DNA of 64,000 nt, taken from contig JAMLHW010000001.1 of the NCBI GenBank assembly GCA_023954475.1, positions 620,001 through 684,000 of the forward strand, read 5' to 3'. Source of the DNA: Anaerolineae bacterium. Lineage in GTDB: Bacteria; Chloroflexota; Anaerolineae; Promineifilales; Promineifilaceae. How positions within the stretch are numbered: position 1 is the first letter of the stretch; every line of letters starts with the position of its first letter. The translations under genes were made by a program, and so were the position numbers. Shown one piece after another: positions 55,058 to 62,547 of the stretch. Under the pieces are notes generated by a model. It saw only the letters and a list, made by a program, of their open reading frames with translations, did not search any database and was not told where the DNA came from.

Positions 55058-56178
55058 ACAAAAGCAGGAACAAGACAAACTGGTTCGTTGGCGTACTTGC
55101 TGCAACCATCATCGTACTATTGTTGGGGCCGGGCGCAATCAGAACCGTAGCACAAGAAGATGAAATCAGTCAGAATAATCGACCCGTAAAAGTCGCGATC
55201 AAGCTGATTGCACCGTTTGTCATGCAGGAAGGAGATCGCTTTGTCGGTTACAGCATCGATTTGTGGGAAGAATTGGCTTTGCGCAACAACCTGCAGTTTG
55301 AATATGTTCTCAAGGACGATGTCGATGGCTTGATCGAGGCGGTTGAGACGGGTGAAGCAGACCTCGGTATTGCCGCTGTCACCATTACAGCGGAGCGCGA
55401 AGAGGTGATCGATTTTTCACACGCCTATTTTCCATCCGGTCTGCAAATTATGACAAAGCTGGAATCGCGCGGTTTGTTTGCAAACATGATTCTCGCTTTT
55501 CTTTCACCCGAATTCTTGCGGGTCATGGCTGGTTTTATCCTGCTCATCATTGTTGCCGCGCACGCCTTGTGGTGGTTTGAGCGTCGCCACAATCCGGATT
55601 TTCCGCAAGGCTATTGGGAAGGCATCGTCGAAGCGCTTTGGTGGTCGGTTGTGACGGCGACGACGGTTGGCTACGGTGACAAAGTGCCTGTGAGGCGATC
55701 CGGGCGATTGATGGCGATTATCTGGATGTTTGCCGGTGTTTTTCTAATCGCTTATGTGACGGCTGTTTTTTCCTCGACCATCACTCTCAATCAACTTAAT
55801 TCGGCCATCAACGGGCCGGATGATTTGCATGGTAAGTCGGTGGCGACAGTCGCCGGTACAACAGCGGCAGATTTCCTCACGCGCAACGCCATCCCACACA
55901 AGCGCGTCAATGCAATTGAAGATGCGTATGCTATGCTGGAAGAGGGTGCAATCGACGCAGTTGTGTATGACATACCGACATTGGCATATTACGTTGCTAC
56001 CGAAGGCGAAGGCAACGTTAAGCTTGTTGGTTCACCCTTTCAACGTGAGGATTACGGCATTGTGATGAAACAGGATACGCCGCACCGGGAGGCGGTTAAT
56101 CTGGCTTTACTGGAAATGCGGGACGAGGGCATTTATGATGAGTTGATGGGGCGCTGGTTCTCGTTTTATTTTGAGTAA
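55054..56178 (+). CDS. GluR0-like ligand-gated potassium channel (periplasmic binding domain split by a K+ pore)
   Basis: This 374-residue protein has, in order, a hydrophobic signal-anchor segment (about 10-30), the first lobe of a type 3 periplasmic amino-acid-binding domain (about 44-135, with DLGIAAVTITAEREEVIDFS and the ligand Arg about 115), a membrane helix (about 154-173), a P-loop with the potassium selectivity filter TTVGYGDKVP (203-212), a second helix (about 217-240, ending in AYVTAVFSSTITLNQL), and the second lobe (about 253-374, DAVVYDIPTLAYY). This is the order of the prokaryotic glutamate receptor GluR0: two pore helices with no third helix, and K+ rather than Na+ selectivity. 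The ATG overlaps the upstream molybdoenzyme stop by four bases. Confidence 0.9.
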   Translation: MNKSRNKTNWFVGVLAATIIVLLLGPGAIRTVAQEDEISQNNRPVKVAIKLIAPFVMQEGDRFVGYSIDLWEELALRNNLQFEYVLKDDVDGLIEAVETGEADLGIAAVTITAEREEVIDFSHAYFPSGLQIMTKLESRGLFANMILAFLSPEFLRVMAGFILLIIVAAHALWWFERRHNPDFPQGYWEGIVEALWWSVVTATTVGYGDKVPVRRSGRLMAIIWMFAGVFLIAYVTAVFSSTITLNQLNSAINGPDDLHGKSVATVAGTTAADFLTRNAIPHKRVNAIEDAYAMLEEGAIDAVVYDIPTLAYYVATEGEGNVKLVGSPFQREDYGIVMKQDTPHREAVNLALLEMRDEGIYDELMGRWFSFYFE

Positions 56179-56212
56179 TGTTTTACGCCACTCACGTCAT
56201 GTGCACAGCAGT

Positions 56213-56824
56213 TTATAATTGCGCCATAATGTCTGCGACTGACCAGTGTTGGTTGCCGTTCAGGACGATGGCTTTGGGATTGTGTAGCAGCCATTCATCG
56301 TGGAGCGTTTCGAGTTCCTGTAGATAGCTCAGTGGAATTCCGGCTTCTTCATTGCGTCCACGGGCTGCGATGCGTTCGAGACAGATTTCAGCCGAAGTGC
56401 GCAAGTAGATAATCTTGTCTGGTTCATCGACAAAATTGCGAACCATAAACTCCCACATATCGGTATACAGTTGATGTTCGCTGGCTGTAAACAGGCCGGT
56501 TCGCACGCAGTTTTCGGCAAACACATAGCGGTCGCAGTAAATCGAGCGTTCGAGCAAAACGTGTTGGTGGTCGGTGTGCTGCTCGATTTCGTGCCACGTT
56601 TTGGCGCGCGTGGAGAAAGCAACCATCTGGAAGGTGAACGCCCAGCGTTTGGTGTCGCTGTAAAATAGGTCGAGCATGTTGCTGGCGTACCCTTCACGCC
56701 ACAAATCAGTCGGCTCTGGAATAAAGGTATAGTCACTCTCAGCAGCGAGCCGGCGACCTAATGTGGTTTTTCCAGCGCCGATGTTGCCTTCAATCAAGAC
56801 CATTTTGCGATTGTCAGAATTCAT
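56213..56824 (-). CDS. Deoxynucleoside kinase (dCK/dGK family)
   Basis: This roughly 203-residue kinase salvages deoxynucleosides by phosphorylating the 5' hydroxyl. It shows the P-loop EGNIGAGKTTLGRRLA, the substrate-site segment EPTDLWREGY, the ERSIYCDRYVFAENC motif (Glu-Arg-Ser and Asp-Arg-Tyr) and the lid region RIAARGRNEEAGIPLSYLQE. The ATG at 56824 is favoured by spacing from AGAGG; an ATG at 56833 is three codons earlier. It converges on the channel gene, with about 34 bases between stops. Base specificity (dA, dG or dC) cannot be read from sequence alone. Confidence 0.9.
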   Translation of the reverse strand: MNSDNRKMVLIEGNIGAGKTTLGRRLAAESDYTFIPEPTDLWREGYASNMLDLFYSDTKRWAFTFQMVAFSTRAKTWHEIEQHTDHQHVLLERSIYCDRYVFAENCVRTGLFTASEHQLYTDMWEFMVRNFVDEPDKIIYLRTSAEICLERIAARGRNEEAGIPLSYLQELETLHDEWLLHNPKAIVLNGNQHWSVADIMAQL

Positions 56825-57053
56825 GTGCGTCATTGCCTCTAAACTGTGTGCAGTTTGAAAACAGGGGTTTTGCGAAACCCATCCACACTGGACAGCGAAC
56901 TTCTTTCAACGTAAAAACTCCGGGTTTCATCTTGATTTCAGTTTAGTTGTCGTTTGGGTTATCGGTGGCGTGTGCTGCAATCAATCACCAATAATTGAAT
57001 ATCGACTGTTCGTTTCATTTCGGCCGAAAACCCGGCAGCCAAGTATAACCAAT

Positions 57054-58217
57054 TTACTCCCGTATCCACATAGCCAGTATGATTGCCGCCACAACCGTAA
57101 TGCCGCCGGCTACCAATCCGGTCGCGGTCATCCCACCTAGGCTGGCGACGATAGGCGCGAAAAAAGCGCCCAGTGCCCGGCCAAGCGCAGCGCTGACGCC
57201 CATGACGGATAGCGCGACTGAGCGCGTTTCCGGCATCAGTTCCGTTACGATCGGTACGAAGGCGACGATGGCGATTTCAAAGCACAGAAACAAGGCGAAC
57301 ATGCCGACAAGCGCAAATGTGAGATTGTTTTGTGTCAGCGACAGCAGGGCGTACAGAATGGCAGCTAACAACGCGCTGATCAATACCAGGCGTCGCTTGC
57401 CGAAGCGATCTGAGATGGCACCGACTGTGATTTCACCACTCAATTCGGCCGAACCGATTACAACAGCCGTCAAACCCAACGCACTGATGCTCAAGCCGAA
57501 CGCCGTTTCCATCCACGTGCCATAAACGACCAGCAAGACATCATTGGCAGTCGTTAACAGCAACATATAAAGAGCCACTGCCCACAGCGACGGATGTGTT
57601 ACCAACGCGTGTAGCAACATGCGCAACCCGACGCGCCGCCCAACTGTCCCTTTTTTATTGGGCAGGAACAGCGCTGTCAAGGCTATTGAGGCGAGAATGC
57701 CGATTGCCAGCCACAGCAGCGGGCTTTGCCAACCGTAGCGGGCAATCAGCAGACCGGAAATGGGTGCGCCGATGAGCAGGGCTGTTGACCACGACATCTC
57801 GGTAAAGGCGATGGCGCGACCTCGACGCGCATACGGCACGATGTCGCCAACGTGCGCCTGCATGACCGGATCGTAAATTACTTTGGTCAAGCTGAGCAAG
57901 GCCAGAGTCGCACCAAATATCCAGTAGTCGGGCAACGCGACGGTGAGCAAACAACCGACTGCGAAGAAGAAGAGCGAGCCGAGTAACATGGGTTTTCGGC
58001 CGAAACGTTCACTTAATGGCGCAAAAACAGGTCCGATCAAGGCTGCCAGCGAGCGAATCACCAGCAATTGCGACATTGCCGTCAATGAGACACCCAATCC
58101 ACGCGCAAAAACGGGCAGAAACGGATAGACAATGCGGTTACCGGTGGTGAGAAAAAATCGGCCGATCGTCAATGTGGTCAATTGGAGGCCGGTCGAAGCC
58201 GGTTGGCGGTTGCGCAT
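57054..58217 (-). CDS. Major facilitator superfamily transporter
   Basis: This 387-residue protein has about twelve membrane segments. The family loop motif is between helices 2 and 3 (APLSERFGRKPMLLGSLFFF), and its counterpart lies in the second half (GAISDRFGKRRLVLISALLA). It starts MRNRQPASTG at the ATG at 58217; an in-frame TTG at 58250 overlaps the divergent promoter region. It is transcribed away from the lipoprotein-permease group. Substrate unknown; drug or metabolite efflux is the usual guess for this type. Confidence 0.88.
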   Translation of the reverse strand: MRNRQPASTGLQLTTLTIGRFFLTTGNRIVYPFLPVFARGLGVSLTAMSQLLVIRSLAALIGPVFAPLSERFGRKPMLLGSLFFFAVGCLLTVALPDYWIFGATLALLSLTKVIYDPVMQAHVGDIVPYARRGRAIAFTEMSWSTALLIGAPISGLLIARYGWQSPLLWLAIGILASIALTALFLPNKKGTVGRRVGLRMLLHALVTHPSLWAVALYMLLLTTANDVLLVVYGTWMETAFGLSISALGLTAVVIGSAELSGEITVGAISDRFGKRRLVLISALLAAILYALLSLTQNNLTFALVGMFALFLCFEIAIVAFVPIVTELMPETRSVALSVMGVSAALGRALGAFFAPIVASLGGMTATGLVAGGITVVAAIILAMWIRE

Positions 58218-58266
58218 GGCGCAGAAGTGTAACGTCCATCTTTGTAACAATCAACCATGGCTGAGG

Positions 58267-58272
58267 TATAAT
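58267..58272 (+). promoter_or_regulatory. -10 box (TATAAT) of a leaderless lipoprotein gene
   Basis: A perfect TATAAT is followed by only six bases (CGCGCC) before the ATG at 58279. A transcript started at the usual distance would begin on the start codon itself; no Shine-Dalgarno is present. Confidence 0.5.
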
Positions 58273-58278
58273 CGCGCC

Positions 58279-59091
58279 ATGATGGGGAACCGCTTTACAA
58301 GTGCATTGGCATTGCTCTGTATCGCTCTGATTGTAATTGTCGCGGCATGTCAATCAGATTCTGATTCGGCCGAACCGCAACTCGACCCTGCCGCAGCCGC
58401 CACGCAAACACGCCAATCCGAAGTTATCGCTGTACTCACCTTTCAAGCGATGACGCCGCGCCCCACACGTGGTCCGCGCAACTTCTCGTTTACGCTGCCG
58501 TCCAACCTGACTGACACGCCGACTCCACCAGCAGCATCAACCGGCACACCAACACCCACTGCGACGCCGGAGCCACGCGCTGTGCTGCTTGACATCCCGT
58601 ATTCGGCCGAACCGGTAACGCCGCAAGCCACAATCATCTCGCCTGCAGGCGAACCGGTCACCGTTGCGCTGCACCACGACGAAGCCACCCTGTACATCGT
58701 CTTTTCGGGGCTGGAAGTCGGCAATGTGGCGCTTTTTCCGGAGCTACTCATCGATCCGCGAAATGACAGCGATCAGGAAGTTGGGGATGATGACCGTTGG
58801 TTTCACCAATCGACGACGAGCTGCACAGGACAAGGCGCAGATTTCCTGTGGCAGACGTGTGGCGAAGCACAAGATTGGATCGTTAGTGCCGATCTGACGG
58901 ATACGGGTGTCGCGGAAATGGCGATTCCTTTTGCCATGTTGGGTATTGACCCGAAACAGGATCATGTGATTGGGGTGTTGCCCATCCTGTTTTACCTTGA
59001 TGAGCATGGTGTCGAACAGCGCCTAACGTGGCCCGATTCGGCCGAAATAGAACAGCCGATCACATGGGCCGGCGCGACAATTGGGAACTGA
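58279..59091 (+). CDS. Lipoprotein with Thr/Pro linker and a beta-sandwich-like C-terminal domain
   Basis: The 270-residue product starts with a lipoprotein signal (hydrophobic segment ending IVIVAAC, lipid-accepting Cys about residue 24), followed by an acidic, then Thr/Pro-rich linker (to about residue 110) and a C-terminal domain of about 150 residues with alternating hydrophobic strands (LYIVFSGLEVGNVALFPELL), two Cys (TTSCTGQ and WQTCGEA) that could form a disulfide, and DVS-like acidic turns. The domain resembles CBM9/DOMON-type sugar-binding folds, but this is only an impression. It starts the group with the two permease genes (seven bases to the next ATG), suggesting it could be their external ligand-binding or accessory part. 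Confidence 0.8.
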   Translation: MMGNRFTSALALLCIALIVIVAACQSDSDSAEPQLDPAAAATQTRQSEVIAVLTFQAMTPRPTRGPRNFSFTLPSNLTDTPTPPAASTGTPTPTATPEPRAVLLDIPYSAEPVTPQATIISPAGEPVTVALHHDEATLYIVFSGLEVGNVALFPELLIDPRNDSDQEVGDDDRWFHQSTTSCTGQGADFLWQTCGEAQDWIVSADLTDTGVAEMAIPFAMLGIDPKQDHVIGVLPILFYLDEHGVEQRLTWPDSAEIEQPITWAGATIGN

Positions 59092-59097
59092 TCGAGC

Positions 59098-60012
59098 ATG
59101 GGACGCCTGATAGCACAACGCCTGCTCTTCATCCTCATTACCGCACTGGCGATCATCTACTTCGGTTTTCTCGGCATGACCCTGATCGCCAACAACGCTC
59201 TCGAAGAGCCGGAACTGACCTTCACCGAGGCGGCCACCGTCGCGTTTGACGAGAGCGTGACTTACATTTCCGGTCTGGTTCGCGGCGACTTCGGGATTGT
59301 CGATACCGTTTCCGGCCCGCGCGCAGTCAGCGACATTCTCTGGTTTTCTGTCGCCAACAGCATGGTCTTGCTCAGTCTGGCATTGGCGCTGGCCGTTGCC
59401 GTCGGCGTTCCGATTGGCGTGCTGTCAGCCCTGAGTCACAAACAGTGGCGCGTCGATGCCGTTTTGACCCTATCGGTACTCGGCGTTTCGACGCCGGCGT
59501 TTGTCATCGCCGCTGTGTTGCAGCAGGGCGGCATCAAGTACCTTGCGACATTCGGCACCCGTCTTGTCAGCATGGGCGGCTATGGTCTCGACTATCAGCA
59601 CCTGGTGATGCCGGTGCTGGTTCTCGCGGCACGCCCGTTTGCTTACCTGGTAAGGGCCACCTATGTCAACCTGACCGGCGTCATGCGCGAAGATTTTATC
59701 CGCACTGCACGCGCTAAAGGGCTGCGTCAAAATGCCGTCGTTGGGGTCCACGCCATGCGCAATATGATCGTGCCGTTGTTGACCGCCATCGGCTTGTCAG
59801 TGAGATTTTCGCTGAGCATTTTGCCGTTGGTCGAGTTCATTTTTGCATGGCCGGGAATGGGTTTGCGTATTCTGGAAGCGATTCAGGATGGTCAGGCTGT
59901 ATTGGTTGTCTCAATCGCCTTGGTGATTGGCCTGTTAATTCAACTGATTGGTTTGCTACTCGACATCAGCTACCGGTTTGTCGATCCGCGTGTGAGGGAA
60001 GCGCATGGATAG
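59098..60012 (+). CDS. ABC transporter permease, DppB/OppB type
   Basis: This 304-residue membrane protein of the binding-protein-dependent peptide/nickel transporter family has an N-terminal helix, an extracytoplasmic region and five C-terminal helices. The conserved EAA-type loop that docks on the ATPase reads REDFIRTARAKGLRQNAVVG, complete with the family's Gly. It overlaps the next gene by eight bases. No ATPase (DppD/DppF) and no standard type 5 binding protein are encoded nearby. Confidence 0.92.
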   Translation: MGRLIAQRLLFILITALAIIYFGFLGMTLIANNALEEPELTFTEAATVAFDESVTYISGLVRGDFGIVDTVSGPRAVSDILWFSVANSMVLLSLALALAVAVGVPIGVLSALSHKQWRVDAVLTLSVLGVSTPAFVIAAVLQQGGIKYLATFGTRLVSMGGYGLDYQHLVMPVLVLAARPFAYLVRATYVNLTGVMREDFIRTARAKGLRQNAVVGVHAMRNMIVPLLTAIGLSVRFSLSILPLVEFIFAWPGMGLRILEAIQDGQAVLVVSIALVIGLLIQLIGLLLDISYRFVDPRVREAHG

Positions 60013-62512
60013 GTTGCGACGCGTCCTGGAGACGCTGCTGAATCCGCGCACGCGTGTGGAAGATATGCCGCCTGCATTTTCGGCCGAAGCGGCAACCGTT
60101 GGCACTGTTTCGGCCGATGAAAAAGTTGAACAGGCGATGGCGCGTACCCGTCGTCGTCGTCGGATTTGGCGCAATCGGCCGTTGATTCTGGGGATGATCA
60201 TTGTTATTGGGCTGCTGCTGGTTATCTTGATCGGGCCGTTAATTGCGCCACACAATCCCCATTTGACCGTGCAGGCCACCCTGCCGTATTTTGATGCTGA
60301 ACTGGGTGACATCGTGCGGCCTCCGTTCCCACCTTCGGCCGATTATCTGCTCGGCACGGATGTTTGGGGTAACGATCTGATGAGCCTGCTCATGCACGGC
60401 GCGCGCATTACGCTGATAGCCGCTGCCTATATCACGCTGGCGCGGTTGGCTATTGGCGCCATTCTGGGCAGCATCGCCGGTTGGCGACCGGAGCGATTTG
60501 GTGATCGCATCATCACCGGCGTTGCGGGCGTCATCTCGTCCGTGCCGATGTTGATCAGCAGCATGATCCTGATTTTGGCAATCGGCATTGAGAAAGGGTT
60601 GTGGGTGTTTATTGTCGCGCTCTCTATTGTCGGCTGGACAGAAATTGCCCAGTATGTGCGCGGCGAAACATTGGTGATCCGCAACATGCCGTACATCGAA
60701 GGCGCTGAGTCAATCGGCATGAAAGGCTATCAGAAAATTGTGCGCCACGTCTGGCCCAATCTGGCGCCGCAATTGGTGACGATTACCTTTCTCGAAATCA
60801 GCACCGTTTTGCTGTTGATGGCTGAGCTGGGTTTCCTTTCCATCTTTATCGGTGGTGCCAGCTTCTTCTCACTCGATCCGGTGTTCGGTGGACAACCGCG
60901 GGTATTGGTTGAAGTGCCGGAATGGGGTGCGCTGATCGCGCAAGGTGCGGCCAATATCCGCGCCAATACGTGGATATTGTTCAGTCCGGCAGCCGCATTC
61001 CTGATCGCCATTATCGGTTTCAACGCGTTGGGCGAAGGATTGCGCCGGTTGATCGCGGAAGGAGGTGTCAATACGGCAGTTTTCCTGCAAAAACGGATGG
61101 CGCTTGTCTTGCTCGGCTTTTTCGTAATCAGTTGGTTGATCATCGAAGCAACCGGCCCGGAATTGTCGTATGCAGCGGCTGCGGAAGCATTTAGCGGTGA
61201 AGCTGCGGCTGCGACTGTAGCGACATTGGCAGATATGGATGGACGCGGTGCGGGTCAGGCGGGGAGTGCGGCTGCCGCCGACTACATTGCCGACAAGTTC
61301 CGTGAGTATGAATTGGGTCGTGCCATGCGCATCGGTGCCAATACAACGTATGTTCATGAGATCGAAACGCGCCTGGTGCAGCCGGTGACGCAGCCGGTGA
61401 TGAGCTTGTTATCGGCCGATGGCACTGAACGCAGCTCATTGCAACATCAGATAGAGTTTGGCTTTGTCATCGATGGTCATGGCGGTAGTGGCGACGCGAC
61501 AGCGCAACTGACATTGGTGCGTTTTGACGACGCTGCGCCCGACTTCTCCAATCTTGATCTGCGCAATCGCATCGTCGTGCTGGAGGAAGATAATGCGCCA
61601 CCCGATTTCGTCACCGAAGCGCTGCGCCGTCGTGCGCAGGGCGTGATTTGGCTGACTGATGAAGCTGTTGTGCGTTCGCAGAAGCAGTTGGCCGACCCGG
61701 ATGGTGCGTATTTGCTCAATCCAACGCTGCCGGTCGTCCGTCTGAAAAAGGATTCGGCCGACAGCATCCGCACACAGATCAACGGCGCACCGGCGACGCA
61801 ATCCGGACCCGGCTGGACAGCGCACGATCTCGATTTGCAGGCAGTGCTGTCGGTGCATCTCACGCCACCCGAAGCTGTGAGTGTGCCGAGCGTTGTCGGC
61901 TATCTGGCCGGCTATGAATTCCAGACGACGACCGAAGTGATCGTGCTATTTGCCAGTTATGATGGCCTGGGCATCGATCCGGACGGAACCGTTTTCCCGG
62001 CAGCCAACCACAATGCGTCAGGCGTGGCAACCCTGCTCGAACTGGTGCGGCAATTTCAGTCACAAAACATCGATCCTCGGCGTACGCTGCTGTTTGTGGC
62101 ATGGGGCGGCTCACAACTCGACGAATACGGTGCCGCACAGGCGTTTCTGGACAATCCTGAAACCTATGCGAGTATCGCCGTTCCCAGTCGCGGTACGGCC
62201 GAACCCATTGCAGTCATTCAGCTCGATTACGCCGGTGCAGGAGATGCCCCTCTGCAAATCGATCCGGCATCGGATGAATGGTTGATTGACCTGTTTGACG
62301 AGGCTGCGGACATCCCGATTGCAGTGGATGAAGCGGCAGTGGGGAATGTATTATCGGCCGAAATTCCCTCCATTCACATCCAATGGGCCGACGGCGATTT
62401 TCCGATCTTGGAAGACACAAGCGACAACATCAGTCCGGAACGTCTGCGCGAACTGGGCGAAGCATTGTCGCTGATGCTGGTGCGTTTGACACGCCAGGTT
62501 GTGATTGAATAA
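60005..62512 (+). CDS. ABC transporter permease (DppC type) fused to a degenerate M28-peptidase-like domain
   Basis: The first 385 of 835 residues are a DppC/OppC permease: N-terminal helix (about 59-82), the HPLGTD-like DYLLGTDVWGNDLMSLLMHG, an EAA loop (IEGAESIGMKGYQKIVRHVW, 231-250) and last helices to about 345. An extra membrane helix (about 365-382) follows, then a 450-residue extracytoplasmic domain with an M28 aminopeptidase layout: MDGRGAGQAGSAAAADYIAD at its start, a PA-like insert (about 465-600) and a core with SYDGLGI, NHNASGVATLLELV and VIQLDYAGAG. The zinc ligands are mostly lost: the first His is Ser651, the bridging Asp is His669, the Glu-Glu pair is Ser-Gln, and the final His is absent. 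It is probably a substrate-binding, not catalytic, domain. Confidence 0.85.
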   Translation: MDRLRRVLETLLNPRTRVEDMPPAFSAEAATVGTVSADEKVEQAMARTRRRRRIWRNRPLILGMIIVIGLLLVILIGPLIAPHNPHLTVQATLPYFDAELGDIVRPPFPPSADYLLGTDVWGNDLMSLLMHGARITLIAAAYITLARLAIGAILGSIAGWRPERFGDRIITGVAGVISSVPMLISSMILILAIGIEKGLWVFIVALSIVGWTEIAQYVRGETLVIRNMPYIEGAESIGMKGYQKIVRHVWPNLAPQLVTITFLEISTVLLLMAELGFLSIFIGGASFFSLDPVFGGQPRVLVEVPEWGALIAQGAANIRANTWILFSPAAAFLIAIIGFNALGEGLRRLIAEGGVNTAVFLQKRMALVLLGFFVISWLIIEATGPELSYAAAAEAFSGEAAAATVATLADMDGRGAGQAGSAAAADYIADKFREYELGRAMRIGANTTYVHEIETRLVQPVTQPVMSLLSADGTERSSLQHQIEFGFVIDGHGGSGDATAQLTLVRFDDAAPDFSNLDLRNRIVVLEEDNAPPDFVTEALRRRAQGVIWLTDEAVVRSQKQLADPDGAYLLNPTLPVVRLKKDSADSIRTQINGAPATQSGPGWTAHDLDLQAVLSVHLTPPEAVSVPSVVGYLAGYEFQTTTEVIVLFASYDGLGIDPDGTVFPAANHNASGVATLLELVRQFQSQNIDPRRTLLFVAWGGSQLDEYGAAQAFLDNPETYASIAVPSRGTAEPIAVIQLDYAGAGDAPLQIDPASDEWLIDLFDEAADIPIAVDEAAVGNVLSAEIPSIHIQWADGDFPILEDTSDNISPERLRELGEALSLMLVRLTRQVVIE

Positions 62513-62547
62513 TGCGTAGGCGATGAACGTCACGCGGATTTATCGAT

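Noticed and set aside
56214-56231. TATAAT followed by GCGCC and ATAATG on the plus strand, resembling the leaderless promoters
   Set aside because: It points antisense into the deoxynucleoside kinase gene and opens only a 32-codon frame without recognisable features; an antisense RNA cannot be excluded, but there is no support for a gene.
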